A DNA stretch of 64,000 bases from Mediterranea massiliensis (GTDB lineage: Bacteria; Bacteroidota; Bacteroidia; Bacteroidales; Bacteroidaceae), in NCBI GenBank assembly GCA_015060695.1, contig SUYA01000003.1, positions 124,001-188,000 of the forward strand. Reading direction: 5' to 3'. The position numbers and the translations under genes were made by a program. The notes beneath the pieces are model-generated. The model was not told the origin of the DNA. It saw only the letters and a list, made by a program, of their open reading frames with translations, and ran no database searches. Shown in pieces: positions 19,472 through 29,096 of the stretch. Each line of letters opens with the position of its first letter. Within the stretch, counting starts at the first letter, position 1.

Positions 19472-19504
19472 TTTCTTTCATATTACTAAAAACAATTATC
19501 TTTG
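19472..19504 (+). promoter_or_regulatory. Probable promoter for the histidine-kinase-like gene
   Basis: TATCTTTG (19497-19504) is an exact -7 match 25 bases before the start codon; a TTTC at 19472-19475 is a partial -33 box at a 21-base spacing. Confidence 0.5.
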
Positions 19505-19529
19505 CCAGCCAAATTATAAAAACGATAAA

Positions 19530-20885
19530 ATGAAAAAGATATTCATGATGCTGCTTATGGCGGCCATTAGTTTAGGTGTTATTGCTCAAAATAAAGAGGC
19601 TGAAGCTTTTATTAAAAAAGCACAACGTCAGCAGGCACGAAATGAATTGAAGGAAGCATTTGAGTCATTGCGTCATGCAGCAGCAGCTTCTACTGATCCT
19701 CAAATCCATTATGCTATTACTAAAGAGCGTATCCAAATGTATATCCGTTTGCGCAACAGTAGTCGTGCCAAGGATCAACTGACTCGTTTAGAGGGTTATG
19801 CCAAGACTATTGCAAACGATTCGCTTGACAATGATTTACTTTACACTGCAGCTAACGTATACTATACTTTTGGTGATTCTAACAAAGGAGATGCAAGTAT
19901 CAATAAGTTGATCGACAAGTATAAAAAACAACAGGAATATGATAAAGTAAGTGAGTGCTATCAAACATTAATTGGTATTGCTCGACGTGCAGGCAATGCC
20001 GCTATGACAGCTCGTACCTATGAGAAATACATGTTGTGGAATGATTCTGTAAAAGCATTAGCGGCAAAGGATGAGTTCAATCAATTGAAACAAAAATACG
20101 ATGCAACTCTTCAGACAATACAAGAAAAAGACGATACGTTGTCTGTAAAACAATATATTATCATTGCTCTTTGTGTATTGGTTGCAGTCTTGGCTGCAGT
20201 TTTGATATTGGGTTCAATCGTTTTGTTACGATTCATCTTGTTGACTCGTAAACAAAAGAAAATGATTCAAACAGCAGTTGAACATAATGAACTCAAAACG
20301 AAGTTTATTCGAAACATTTCAGCGCAAATGGAGCCTACGCTCAATACTTTACCTGCATCTTTACCCGGTGTTGAAGCTTTGCGCTCGTTTTCTCTACATA
20401 TCCAACAACTTTCATTGTTAGAAAGTACACAAGATGAAGCATATGAAAGTGAAAGTCTAAATGTCTCTACTTTCTGTGAAGAAGTAATGGATACTATTCG
20501 TAATAAGATACAATCAGATGTAACACTTACGGTGAATGCTCCGAAACTAAATGTTAAGATTTGCGCTGAACCGCTGAGGCATGTATTGACACATTTGCTA
20601 CAAAATGCAGCCGAATTTACCCAAACAGGAGGAAAGATTACCCTCGATTTTAAGAAAAGAGGAGCACATACACATCAATTTATTGTTAGTGATACCGGTT
20701 GTGGGATTGCTGAAGAATTACGCAATAGTTTATTCAAGCCCTTTGCTGAAATAAAAGACTTGACTCAAGGTGACGGATTAGGACTTCCTATCTGTTCTTT
20801 GATGGTGATGAAAATGAATGGTACATTGTCGTTGGATGCAACTTATACTAAAGGAGCCCGTTTTGTCTTGGAACTACATGTTTAG
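19530..20885 (+). CDS. Histidine-kinase-like protein with TPR domain, phospho-acceptor His missing
   Basis: The 451-residue protein has a signal peptide (ending VIAQ), TPR-like helices (about 22-195), one membrane helix (about 206-235, IIIALCVLVAVLAAVLILGS), and a cytoplasmic kinase core. The ATP-binding part is intact: HLLQNAAEFT (N box), SDTGCGIAEE (G1) and GDGLGLPICSLMVMKMNG (G2). In the dimerisation helix, however, FIRNISAQMEPTLN stands where kinases have F-x-x-N-x-SHExRTPL, with Ala265 (codon 20322-20324) in place of the histidine. No response regulator is adjacent. It may be an allosteric partner or a phosphatase-type protein. Confidence 0.85.
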   Translation: MKKIFMMLLMAAISLGVIAQNKEAEAFIKKAQRQQARNELKEAFESLRHAAAASTDPQIHYAITKERIQMYIRLRNSSRAKDQLTRLEGYAKTIANDSLDNDLLYTAANVYYTFGDSNKGDASINKLIDKYKKQQEYDKVSECYQTLIGIARRAGNAAMTARTYEKYMLWNDSVKALAAKDEFNQLKQKYDATLQTIQEKDDTLSVKQYIIIALCVLVAVLAAVLILGSIVLLRFILLTRKQKKMIQTAVEHNELKTKFIRNISAQMEPTLNTLPASLPGVEALRSFSLHIQQLSLLESTQDEAYESESLNVSTFCEEVMDTIRNKIQSDVTLTVNAPKLNVKICAEPLRHVLTHLLQNAAEFTQTGGKITLDFKKRGAHTHQFIVSDTGCGIAEELRNSLFKPFAEIKDLTQGDGLGLPICSLMVMKMNGTLSLDATYTKGARFVLELHV

Positions 20886-21721
20886 ACTTTTTGGGAATGA
20901 TATTCTATCAATCCTTTCATAGCCGTGTCTTCAATAAGATCGACTTGAGTGCCGAATTCTGCAGCTACTTCTTGCAATAGCTTGGTGTGACTATAAGCTT
21001 GAGAACCGACAAAGCGAATAGGATACTCCTTATAATCATATTGGCAGATGTTGCGTATGAAGAAGTTGCGGAAATTCTTTGTTATCAAATCATGAACGTA
21101 TTCCATTTCTGTGTAGTCTTCCAAAAAACGTGAAACATACGCTAAAAAACGATTAGGAAACGGATGGTTATATATGGCATCCAACAATTCATCGTAGCTA
21201 TATTCATGGCTATCAAAGAAAGATTCTTTAAGTTCTTGGGGGGCTAAATCCTTGATAATATCTGCAAGAAAGTAGCGTCCCAATGCTGCGCCACTACCTT
21301 CATCTCCAAGTATGTATCCACCGGAACGTATGTTTTTGACAATCTTTTTGCCGTCATAAAGGCATGAGTTAGAACCGGTACCTAAAATACAAGCTATTCC
21401 AGCCTCGTTTTTCATTAAACCGTGGGCTGCGGCAAGCAAGTCGCTTTTCACCTCAATTGGTGCTTTAAATTGGGCTACTAATGAAGCTTCAATAATACTT
21501 TTTTTCTCTGGAGTGCTGCAACCGGCTCCATAATAGTGTATGAGCTCAGCTTTTTTCTTAAAAAAGACGGCAGGTAGTCCTAAACGGACGCTGTGGCTTA
21601 TTTCCCTTCGAGTTTGGAAATAAGGGTTCAAACCTTCAGTTATGGCATGGTGAATCACTTCTCTTCCTTCAATCAAAGCCCATTCGGTGCGGGTAGAACT
21701 ACTATCTGCTATCAGTTTCAT
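20882..21721 (-). CDS. BadF/BadG-family ATPase, N-acetylglucosamine-kinase-like
   Basis: The 279-residue protein belongs to the ASKHA fold: MKLIADSSSTRTEWALIEG (phosphate 1 motif), GIACILGTGSNSCLYDG (phosphate 2) and GDEGSGAALGRYFLADII. This small form is annotated as BadF/BadG or N-acetylglucosamine kinase in Bacteroidetes; an amino-sugar recycling role is likely but not shown by the sequence. Its stop codon overlaps that of the convergent histidine-kinase-like gene by four bases, and it has its own promoter at 21747-21778. Confidence 0.85.
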   Translation of the reverse strand: MKLIADSSSTRTEWALIEGREVIHHAITEGLNPYFQTRREISHSVRLGLPAVFFKKKAELIHYYGAGCSTPEKKSIIEASLVAQFKAPIEVKSDLLAAAHGLMKNEAGIACILGTGSNSCLYDGKKIVKNIRSGGYILGDEGSGAALGRYFLADIIKDLAPQELKESFFDSHEYSYDELLDAIYNHPFPNRFLAYVSRFLEDYTEMEYVHDLITKNFRNFFIRNICQYDYKEYPIRFVGSQAYSHTKLLQEVAAEFGTQVDLIEDTAMKGLIEYHSQKV

Positions 21722-21746
21722 GGTATAGGGTTTTAATATTTGGAGA

Positions 21747-21778
21747 CAAATATATTGTTTTTCTAATAATTATCCAAA
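21747..21778 (-). promoter_or_regulatory. Bacteroides-type promoter for the BadF-like gene
   Basis: On the minus strand TTTG (21778-21775), 20 bases and TATATTTG (21754-21747), 26 bases before the start codon. Confidence 0.7.
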
Positions 21779-21800
21779 AAACAGACTGATTATATAACTT

Positions 21801-21835
21801 GTTACCCCTGCCAAAACTAATTTAGCAGGGGTAAC
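21801..21835. terminator. Hairpin after asd
   Basis: A perfect 11-bp stem (GTTACCCCTGC at 21801-21811, GCAGGGGTAAC at 21825-21835) lies between the asd stop and the BadF promoter. There is no long U tract, so it is a terminator by position more than by tail. Confidence 0.6.
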
Positions 21836-21866
21836 AACTTATATATTTCATGGGGTGAAGCAACCG

Positions 21867-22874
21867 TTATCTTTTTTCGTTGGCAATCAGCCATTCGGCT
21901 ATCTGTACGGCATTCAATGCAGCCCCTTTCTTTATTTGGTCTCCTACAATCCAGAAGGTTAACCCATTCTCGTTACTTAAATCCTTACGGATACGTCCCA
22001 CATAGACCGGATCTTTGCCTGCTAAAAACAACGGCATCGGATACTCTTTCGTTGCCGGATTGTCCATCAATACCAAACCTTCTCCTTCGGCAAAGGCATT
22101 TCGGGCTTCTTCGATAGAGATGGGGCGTTCAGTTTCTAACCATATACTTTCTGAATGAGAGCGTAAGGCAGGGACTCGAACACAAGTGGCACTTACTTTT
22201 ATATCGCTGTGCATAATCTTGCGAGTTTCATTGTACATTTTCATCTCCTCTTTGGTATAGCCGTTATCGGTAAATACGTCGATTTGCGGGATAAGGTTGA
22301 AGGCTAATTGATAGGCGAATTTATTTACGGTTACAGGTTCGTTAGCCAATACTTGGCGATATTGTTCGTATAACTCATCCATAGCTGCTGCCCCGGCACC
22401 GCTGGCAGCTTGATAAGTAGATACATGCACTGTTTTGATGTGTGATAAGTTTTCAATAGCTTTCAAGGCTACTACCATTTGAATAGTGGTGCAGTTCGGA
22501 TTTGCAATGATGCCTCGCGGACGGTTCAATGCATCAGAAGGATTCACTTCTGGTACAACCAAAGGTACATCATTGTCCATACGGAAAGCACTTGAATTGT
22601 CAATCATGATTGTACCATATTTGGTAATAGTTTCCGCATATTCTTTTGATGTACCGGCTCCGGCAGAGGTAAATGCTATGTCTATATTTTTAAAATCATC
22701 ATTATGCTGCAAGAGTTTAACCTCGATTTCTTTGCCACGGAAAGTGTATTTGCGTCCGGCACTGCGTTGAGAACCGAATAATACCAACTCATCCAGCGGA
22801 AAATTTCTTTCATCGAGCACCCGAAGGAATTCTTGTCCTACGGCTCCGCTAGCTCCAACAATAGCTACTCTCAT
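21867..22874 (-). CDS. asd: Aspartate-semialdehyde dehydrogenase
   Basis: The start at 22874 gives [17 protein letters not shown], the family's standard N terminus; a 13-residue upstream extension would run into the promoter. The 335-residue enzyme shows the NADP loop GASGAVG, the catalytic cysteine in [11 protein letters not shown] and the substrate-binding [12 protein letters not shown]. It reduces aspartyl phosphate in the lysine, threonine, methionine and diaminopimelate pathways. It is divergent from the cation/proton antiporter. Confidence 0.95.
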   Translation of the reverse strand: MRVAIVGASGAVGQEFLRVLDERNFPLDELVLFGSQRSAGRKYTFRGKEIEVKLLQHNDDFKNIDIAFTSAGAGTSKEYAETITKYGTIMIDNSSAFRMDNDVPLVVPEVNPSDALNRPRGIIANPNCTTIQMVVALKAIENLSHIKTVHVSTYQAASGAGAAAMDELYEQYRQVLANEPVTVNKFAYQLAFNLIPQIDVFTDNGYTKEEMKMYNETRKIMHSDIKVSATCVRVPALRSHSESIWLETERPISIEEARNAFAEGEGLVLMDNPATKEYPMPLFLAGKDPVYVGRIRKDLSNENGLTFWIVGDQIKKGAALNAVQIAEWLIANEKR

Positions 22875-22910
22875 TCTGATAATCTGTTTTAGTTTGACAT
22901 AAATTGGGCG

Positions 22911-22918
22911 CAAATTTA
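22911..22918 (-). promoter_or_regulatory. Probable -7 box for asd
   Basis: TAAATTTG on the minus strand (22918-22911) lies 36 bases before the chosen asd start and supports that start over the upstream ATG at 22913, which overlaps it. No clear -33 box was found. Confidence 0.45.
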
Positions 22919-22988
22919 TAACAAAATGTTGTATAAGGGGCAGAATACGGGATTTTTTTCTTTATTTTGCACCCTAAATCTAATAAAT

Positions 22989-25118
22989 ATGTCTATGGAG
23001 TGGCTCAGCCTCAATATAAAATTGCCGATAACCGATCCCACTTGGATATTCTTCCTGGTGCTTGTTGTCATATTGTTTGCACCTTTGTTATTAAGTCGAT
23101 TGCGAATTCCTCATATAATTGGGCTCATATTGGCGGGTTTGGTGTTAGGCGAATATGGCTTGAATATATTAGAACGTGATAGCAGTTTTGAATTGTTTGG
23201 TAAAGTAGGTATCTACTACATTATGTTTTTGGCCGGTCTTGAGATGGATATGGGGAACTTTGCTCGTCACGGTCGTCAGGGGGCTATTTTCGGGCTATTT
23301 ACTTTCTTGTTGCCATTTGTTATCGGTTTATTGGTAGGCATATATGTGCTAAACTATTCCTTGTTGACCTCCATGCTATTAGCTTGTATCTTTTCTTCAC
23401 ATACCTTAGTGTCTTATCCCATAGTGGGGCGTTACGGTGTTGAGAAGCATGTCAGTGTAGTGCTTTCTATTGTAGCTACAGCTATTGCCTCGTTTGCTGC
23501 TTTGTTGATATTGGCTGGAATTGTAGGATCACATGAAGAAGATTCTGGTAGTTTCTTTTGGGTGTGGTTTGCTCTAAAATTCATACTTTATGGCCTTTTT
23601 GTTGTATGGGTGTTTCCCAAAGTAGGGCGTCGATTTTTCCGTCGTTATGACGATAGTGTGATGCAATATATATTTGTTTTAGCATTGGTATTCTTTAGCG
23701 CCGCTTTAGCCGAATTGGCCGGCCTTGAAGGATTGTTAGGAGCTTTCTTGGCCGGACTTGTTATAAATCGCTTGATTCCCAAAGTATCCCCGCTGATGAA
23801 TCGTATCGAATTTGTTGGTAATGCTCTTTTCATCCCCTATTTCTTGATAGGGGTTGGCATGTTGATCAATGTTAGAATACTGTTTCAAGGAGTCGATTCG
23901 TTGTGGGTAGTATTTGTAATGATTGTAACGGCTACGTTTACCAAATGGACATCTGCCTATTTAATGCAGAAATTGACAGCTATGAACAACCATTCGCGTC
24001 AAATGATGTTTGGCTTGACCAATGCTCATGCAGCAGGTGCATTGGCAATGGTGATGATAGGTACGCAGATAGAGATAGAGCCGGGTGAATATCTGATGAA
24101 CGATGTGTTATTGAATGGAACAGTAATGGTTATTCTTGTTTCATGCATTATTAGTTCGTTGGCAACAGAACATGCCGCACGAGGCATAGCTATGAGCGAT
24201 GCTTCTTTAGAAGATAATCGAGGAAGCAATCACGGCAAGTGTTTGATAACCTATTCAAATCCGGCAACAGTGGATATGTTGACACAATTGGCCATGATGA
24301 TTCGTAACCCTCGTATTCCCGACAGTTTGTTGGGATTGACGGTAGCTTTTGATGATGAACAAGGAGAGCGTCGTTTGGCGCAAGGAAAGCAGAATTTAGA
24401 AAAGGCAAAAAAAATAGCGGCGGCGGCCGATGTAAGCATGACTACTGTCAGCCGAGTCAGCAACAATGTGGCTGCAGGAATTATTCATACGATGAAAGAA
24501 TATGATGTAGGTGAAGTGGTTTTAGGATTGCACCATAAGGCTAATATCGTTGATTCTTTTTTTGGCTCAATTGTTGATAATGTGTTGAAAGGTACCCACC
24601 GTGAAGTGATGGTAGTTCGTTGTGTAATGCCTCCCAATACTTTACGACGCATTGTAATAGCCGTGCCGGTTAAAGCCGAATATGAAGTAGGCTTTTATAA
24701 ATGGTTGGAACATCTTTGTCGTATGGGCGAACAATTAGGCTGCCGGATGCATTTCTATACACACCCCGATACGGGGAAATATATAGAGGGATATGTAAAG
24801 CAAATGCATGAGCGTGTGCGTGCCGAATTTTCTGATTTAGAAGACTGGGATGACTTACTTTTGTTGACTCGCGAGGTAGATTACGACCACTTGCTTGTCA
24901 TTGTCAGTGCTCGTGTCGGATTTATTTCCTATCAACCCTCTTTTGAAAGAATTCCCATGCAAGTATCTAAGTATTTCAGTAACAATAGTGTAATGCTGCT
25001 TTACCCCGACCAATATGGTGATCCTTTGGAGAGTGTATCTCTCTTTAGCCCAAGTGTGCATACCTCTACTCGTCGATATGCCATCCTACATAAGTGGTTC
25101 AAAAGAAAAGAAAAATGA
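22989..25118 (+). CDS. CPA2-type cation/proton antiporter with universal-stress-like tail
   Basis: The start at 22989 (MSMEWLSLNIKLPI) gives 709 residues; an in-frame ATG at 22926 would add 21 residues without a membrane pattern and is less likely. The first ~400 residues are a sodium/proton exchanger domain (RIPHIIGLILAGLVLGEYGL, AELAGLEGLLGAFLAGLVINR, FGLTNAHAAGALAMVMIG). The last ~290 residues are soluble with USP-like segments. It should exchange a monovalent cation for protons. It overlaps tcdA in an ATGA junction and so probably heads a three-gene unit. Confidence 0.9.
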   Translation: MSMEWLSLNIKLPITDPTWIFFLVLVVILFAPLLLSRLRIPHIIGLILAGLVLGEYGLNILERDSSFELFGKVGIYYIMFLAGLEMDMGNFARHGRQGAIFGLFTFLLPFVIGLLVGIYVLNYSLLTSMLLACIFSSHTLVSYPIVGRYGVEKHVSVVLSIVATAIASFAALLILAGIVGSHEEDSGSFFWVWFALKFILYGLFVVWVFPKVGRRFFRRYDDSVMQYIFVLALVFFSAALAELAGLEGLLGAFLAGLVINRLIPKVSPLMNRIEFVGNALFIPYFLIGVGMLINVRILFQGVDSLWVVFVMIVTATFTKWTSAYLMQKLTAMNNHSRQMMFGLTNAHAAGALAMVMIGTQIEIEPGEYLMNDVLLNGTVMVILVSCIISSLATEHAARGIAMSDASLEDNRGSNHGKCLITYSNPATVDMLTQLAMMIRNPRIPDSLLGLTVAFDDEQGERRLAQGKQNLEKAKKIAAAADVSMTTVSRVSNNVAAGIIHTMKEYDVGEVVLGLHHKANIVDSFFGSIVDNVLKGTHREVMVVRCVMPPNTLRRIVIAVPVKAEYEVGFYKWLEHLCRMGEQLGCRMHFYTHPDTGKYIEGYVKQMHERVRAEFSDLEDWDDLLLLTREVDYDHLLVIVSARVGFISYQPSFERIPMQVSKYFSNNSVMLLYPDQYGDPLESVSLFSPSVHTSTRRYAILHKWFKRKEK

Positions 25119-25843
25119 TGAAACAAATTATTATGGAAGATTGGAAGCAACGAACCAGATTGTTACTGGGCGACGAAAAGATGAATCGTTTGCAGCAAGC
25201 CCATGTATTGATTGTAGGCTTGGGTGGAGTAGGGGCTTATGCCGCCGAGATGTTGTGTCGTGCCGGTGTAGGCAGAATGACATTGATTGATGCAGATACA
25301 ATACAATCAACAAACCTTAATCGCCAACTACCGGCTTTACACTCTACTTTAGGCAATTTCAAGGTAGAGGTGTTGGCAAAACGTTTCCGAGATATTAATC
25401 CGGAAGTAGAACTTCAAGTAAAATCTCTTTATTTGGAAGAAGGCAATATCCCGTCTCTATTAGCCGAAACACACTATGATTTTGTGGTTGATGCCATTGA
25501 TACCATTTCTCCTAAATGTCATTTGATTGCCGAATCATTAAAGAGGAAACTGAAAATCATATCAAGTATGGGAGCCGGAGCAAAAATGGATGTAACACAG
25601 ATTCGTTTGGCCGATTTATGGGATACATACCATTGCGGATTAAGTAAGGCTGTGCGTAAGCGTTTACAGAAAATGGGTATAAAGCATAAGATTCCCGTCG
25701 TTTTTAGTACAGAACAGGCTCATCAGGAAGCAATTATTCTTACTGAAAATGAACAAAATAAGAAATCAACAACAGGAACGGTAAGTTATATGCCTGCGGT
25801 ATTCGGATGTTATTTGGCAAACTACGTGATACAGAAACTATGA
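25115..25843 (+). CDS. tcdA: tRNA threonylcarbamoyladenosine dehydratase (TcdA/ThiF-E1 family)
   Basis: The ATG at 25115 overlaps the antiporter's TGA; alternative ATGs follow at 25118 and 25133. The 242-residue protein is an E1-like adenylating enzyme: [21 protein letters not shown] (nucleotide loop), [15 protein letters not shown] and [10 protein letters not shown]. The short ThiF-like form with [18 protein letters not shown] is the TcdA pattern, which cyclises the t6A37 base of tRNA. There are no thiamine or molybdopterin genes nearby, which also favours TcdA over ThiF or MoeB. Confidence 0.88.
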   Translation: MMKQIIMEDWKQRTRLLLGDEKMNRLQQAHVLIVGLGGVGAYAAEMLCRAGVGRMTLIDADTIQSTNLNRQLPALHSTLGNFKVEVLAKRFRDINPEVELQVKSLYLEEGNIPSLLAETHYDFVVDAIDTISPKCHLIAESLKRKLKIISSMGAGAKMDVTQIRLADLWDTYHCGLSKAVRKRLQKMGIKHKIPVVFSTEQAHQEAIILTENEQNKKSTTGTVSYMPAVFGCYLANYVIQKL

Positions 25844-26502
25844 TACAGCTACAAGGAATAACAAAAAGTTTTGGCACCTTGCAAGTATTGCGAGGCATTG
25901 ATTTGCAGATTGCCAAAGGAGAGATAGTCAGTATAGTCGGTCCAAGTGGAGCAGGAAAGACTACTTTGTTGCAGATTATGGGAACATTAGATGCTCCCGA
26001 TAGTGGCATTGTCTGTATCGATGGAATCCAAGTAAATAAAATGAAAGAACGCGAATTGGCAGCTTTTCGTAACCAACGAATAGGGTTCGTGTTTCAGTTC
26101 CATCAGCTTTTATCCGAATTTACAGCTCTGGAAAATGTAATGATACCGGCTTTTATTGCCGGTAAAACAGAACGAGAGGCTAAAAAAACAGCACAAGAGT
26201 TGTTGACGATGATTGGTTTGGCCGAACGTTCTCATCATAAGCCCAACGAATTGTCTGGAGGAGAAAAACAGCGTGTTGCAGTAGCGCGTGCGCTCATAAA
26301 TAGGCCGGCTGTAGTATTGGCCGACGAACCATCAGGAAGTTTGGATACTAAAAACAAAGAGGAGTTACATCAGCTATTTTTCGATTTAAGAGAAAAGTTG
26401 GGGCAATCATTTGTCATTGTAACCCATGATGAGGGATTGGCGAAGTTGACCGATCGCACCATTCATTTGTGTGACGGACAGGTCGTGGATATGTGCTGTT
26501 GA
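25840..26502 (+). CDS. LolD-like ABC transporter ATP-binding protein
   Basis: The ATG at 25840 overlaps the tcdA stop and gives [22 protein letters not shown], the usual LolD/MacB-type N terminus (220 residues). Walker A is [11 protein letters not shown], the signature is [15 protein letters not shown] and Walker B is [33 protein letters not shown] is typical of lipoprotein-release and FtsE-like ATPases. No permease is adjacent. The LolE-like permease at 1.6-2.8 kb is a possible partner, by family only. Confidence 0.9.
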   Translation: MIQLQGITKSFGTLQVLRGIDLQIAKGEIVSIVGPSGAGKTTLLQIMGTLDAPDSGIVCIDGIQVNKMKERELAAFRNQRIGFVFQFHQLLSEFTALENVMIPAFIAGKTEREAKKTAQELLTMIGLAERSHHKPNELSGGEKQRVAVARALINRPAVVLADEPSGSLDTKNKEELHQLFFDLREKLGQSFVIVTHDEGLAKLTDRTIHLCDGQVVDMCC

Positions 26503-26512
26503 TGGTCGAAGT

Positions 26513-27250
26513 TTATTCAAAAGATAAATAGGGGGCTAAGCGTACCCAGTCTCTTTCTGTAAACTCTTCGTATAATGACAAATCCTTCATATTCTTGATG
26601 TTGCCGTGTTTTCGGCGATGCTCGACAATGACACGAGCCTGATGAAAATTTATATATGGATGTCGGCGTAGCTGATTGATGGTAGCTCTATTTACCTGTA
26701 AGGGAAGAATAAGAGAGTTGTCTATGGTAAACCACGGAGTTAATAATGTGTCATTAATTTCTATCTCTTTCAATTGCTTTATGTGATAGAAACCTCCCAA
26801 TTGTTTGCGATAATTAACGATGCACCGGGATATAAAACTACCTATTCCCGGAATCTGTTTTAACAAGGTCGTATCGGCATTGTTTAGCTCTATTTTGTTC
26901 CCTTGGGCACGTTTTAGGGTGTCATACTGAGTTGCCGGCAAATACAATTTAGGAGTGTGGCGTGTAGAATCTTTTTCCTTCTTTGTGTTTGGCAACCGGG
27001 TAGGTTCATACTTTTTTTTAGCGTAGTATGGTGGTCGCTCATCTCTTTTTTTCACACTTTTCATGAAAGCCATTTGTTTCATGATAGAGTCTTGTTGTTG
27101 TACTCCTATTGCTTTTGTAGCATCTTTATCTTCTCGATGGTGATAAAGTGAAGTACAAATAGAGGCTAAAAGCAGAATGGCTGATAATGCCAACACTCCT
27201 CGCCTCTCTTTGTGTGTCAGTAAGGTGAAAAAAGAAAGCAATTTGCGCAT
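26513..27250 (-). CDS. ComEA-like helix-hairpin-helix protein
   Basis: The 245-residue protein has one N-terminal membrane helix (about 18-35, GVLALSAILLLASICTSLYH), a charged linker, and helix-hairpin-helix repeats in the C-terminal half (IELNNADTTLLKQIPGIGSFISRCIVNYRK, about 120-150; a second at about 190-220). ComEA-type proteins bind DNA at the cell surface for uptake; the Bacteroidetes forms are longer and untested as far as I know. It is transcribed from the same side as the symporter, 9 bases away. Confidence 0.85.
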   Translation of the reverse strand: MRKLLSFFTLLTHKERRGVLALSAILLLASICTSLYHHREDKDATKAIGVQQQDSIMKQMAFMKSVKKRDERPPYYAKKKYEPTRLPNTKKEKDSTRHTPKLYLPATQYDTLKRAQGNKIELNNADTTLLKQIPGIGSFISRCIVNYRKQLGGFYHIKQLKEIEINDTLLTPWFTIDNSLILPLQVNRATINQLRRHPYINFHQARVIVEHRRKHGNIKNMKDLSLYEEFTERDWVRLAPYLSFE

Positions 27251-27259
27251 TACATTTTC

Positions 27260-28624
27260 TTATAAAATCCCCAGCTGGTTCAGGAAGATTAAAATAATGG
27301 ACATTGGTACTATAAATCTTAATAAAAACAATAGCGTATTACTGATTACAGGATTCAGAGTGCCGTGATTACTGATTTCGTCCCATACAATTTTTTTATT
27401 TAAATACCAACCTACAAAGATGGCTATCAATAGTCCACCGATAGGCATCATTAGTTTGGCAGTTACATAATCGAAGAAGTCGAATAGTGACATACCGAAT
27501 AAGGTCAATTCTTTACCAACACCTAACGACAAAGAACTTAATACTCCGATGAACGTACAGCATGCCGTTACAATGCGTGCAGCTTTTTTGCGGGTCATCT
27601 TAAATTCTTCGTGCAGATAGGCTGTTACAACTTCGTGCAACGAAATGGTCGAGGTCAAAGCTGCTACGGCCAAAAGAATATAGAACATGAGTGACAAGAG
27701 GATGGCTGCAACAGGTATATCTCCAAAGGCTTGTTGGAAGACGTTGGGCAGAGTAATGAACAGCAAGCTGGGACCGGAATCCGGCTGGATGCCTACGGCA
27801 AATGCGGCAGGAAATATGATGATACCTGCCAATACAGCCACACAAGTATCTATGATGCCTACATTGAGTGCCGTTTTAGGTAGGTTTATATCTTTCTTAA
27901 AATAAGACGCATAAGTACATAAGCAGCCCATACCTACGCTGAGCGAAAAGAAAGCCTGTCCCATAGCTGCTAAGAATGCTCCTTGGTCTATCTTGCTGAA
28001 ATCGGGTTTGAATAAAAATTCTATACCGGCACCGCTGCCCGAAAGTGAGAGCGAGCAAACGGCCAATATGATAAGTAGGATAAAGAGCATGGGCATCATG
28101 ATTTTCGATGAACGTTCAATGCCTTTCTCCACTCCCTTTACGATAATGAAGTGTGTGGCCATCATAAATAGACACATCCAAAGTAGAGGCTTCCAAGGAT
28201 TGGTAATAAAACTATCGAACGAAGCAATGAAATCGTTAGCCGACTTGTTGGCAAAACTATTGGTTCCTGCTTCAACAATGAACTCCAATGTCCAGCCCGC
28301 TACTACCGAATAATAGCCCAAGATAATGAATCCACAGAAAACCCCCATTCTGCCTACCCACTTCCATGCTGTACCGGGAGCCAATACCTGATAGGCACCT
28401 GCTGTGTTAGCCTTTGAACGTCGGCCGATTAAAAATTCTGCTACCATGATGGGAATTCCCATTAATAGCACGCAAGCTATGTAGATAAGGATAAAGGCTG
28501 CACCACCATGTTCACCGGTTTCATAGGGGAATCGCCAAATGTTACCTAACCCAACTGCCGAACCGGCTGAGGCCAATATTACACCAAGTTTGCTGCCGAA
28601 ATTGGCTCTTTTTTCTCTTGTCAT
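27260..28624 (-). CDS. Sodium-dependent neurotransmitter-symporter (NSS) family transporter
   Basis: The 454-residue protein begins RANFGSKLGVILASAGSAVGLGNIWRFPYE, the sodium- and substrate-binding first helix of the NSS/SNF family, and has about eleven membrane helices with FSLSVGMGCLCTYASYF (helix 6 region). Bacterial members such as LeuT and MhsT carry amino acids with sodium. Substrate cannot be told from sequence. First gene of a two-gene unit with the ComEA-like gene. Confidence 0.9.
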   Translation of the reverse strand: MTREKRANFGSKLGVILASAGSAVGLGNIWRFPYETGEHGGAAFILIYIACVLLMGIPIMVAEFLIGRRSKANTAGAYQVLAPGTAWKWVGRMGVFCGFIILGYYSVVAGWTLEFIVEAGTNSFANKSANDFIASFDSFITNPWKPLLWMCLFMMATHFIIVKGVEKGIERSSKIMMPMLFILLIILAVCSLSLSGSGAGIEFLFKPDFSKIDQGAFLAAMGQAFFSLSVGMGCLCTYASYFKKDINLPKTALNVGIIDTCVAVLAGIIIFPAAFAVGIQPDSGPSLLFITLPNVFQQAFGDIPVAAILLSLMFYILLAVAALTSTISLHEVVTAYLHEEFKMTRKKAARIVTACCTFIGVLSSLSLGVGKELTLFGMSLFDFFDYVTAKLMMPIGGLLIAIFVGWYLNKKIVWDEISNHGTLNPVISNTLLFLLRFIVPMSIILIFLNQLGIL

Positions 28625-28649
28625 ACGTTATCATTTGTTATTAATGCCA

Positions 28650-28687
28650 CAAAAGTACATAAATATGGAGAAAGAACACTACTTTTG
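28650..28687. promoter_or_regulatory. Divergent -7 boxes for the NSS transporter and vanZ
   Basis: TACTTTTG appears on the minus strand at 28657-28650 (26 bases before the NSS start) and on the plus strand at 28680-28687 (28 bases before vanZ). Each is an exact -7 match, but clear -33 boxes are lacking, and the two promoters would overlap. Confidence 0.5.
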
Positions 28688-28715
28688 CTGAGTAATTATA
28701 AGGAAATATAAGACT

Positions 28716-29096
28716 ATGCTGTACTATATTAAGAAATATCCCCTCTCTTTGTTGGTAATCTTAACGGTCATTTACCTCTCTTTCTTTAAACCACCTACCG
28801 ACAGCAAGATACCCGACATTCCTCATTTAGACAAGCTAATGCATATCTGTATGTATTTTGGAATGTCCGGTATGCTGTGGATTGAGTTCTATCGGGCGCA
28901 TCGTCAAGAACGCCCGCCAATGATTCATGCCTGGATGGGTGCATGCCTCTCTCCCATATTATTCAGTGGGGCAATAGAACTGTTGCAACAATATGCCACT
29001 ACTCATCGGGGTGGCGACTGGATGGACTTTGTGGCCAACACTTTTGGAGTGTTATTGGCCACCTGGATGGCCCGTCGTTGGTATGCTTCCCATTAA
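28716..29096 (+). CDS. VanZ-family membrane protein
   Basis: The 126-residue protein has about four membrane helices and the VanZ pattern DIPHLDKLMHICMYFGMSGMLW, then ELLQQYATTHRGGDWMDFVANTFGV near the C terminus. VanZ proteins are linked to teicoplanin resistance in enterococci, but most members have no known role. The stop overlaps that of the convergent murF by four bases. Confidence 0.85.
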   Translation: MLYYIKKYPLSLLVILTVIYLSFFKPPTDSKIPDIPHLDKLMHICMYFGMSGMLWIEFYRAHRQERPPMIHAWMGACLSPILFSGAIELLQQYATTHRGGDWMDFVANTFGVLLATWMARRWYASH

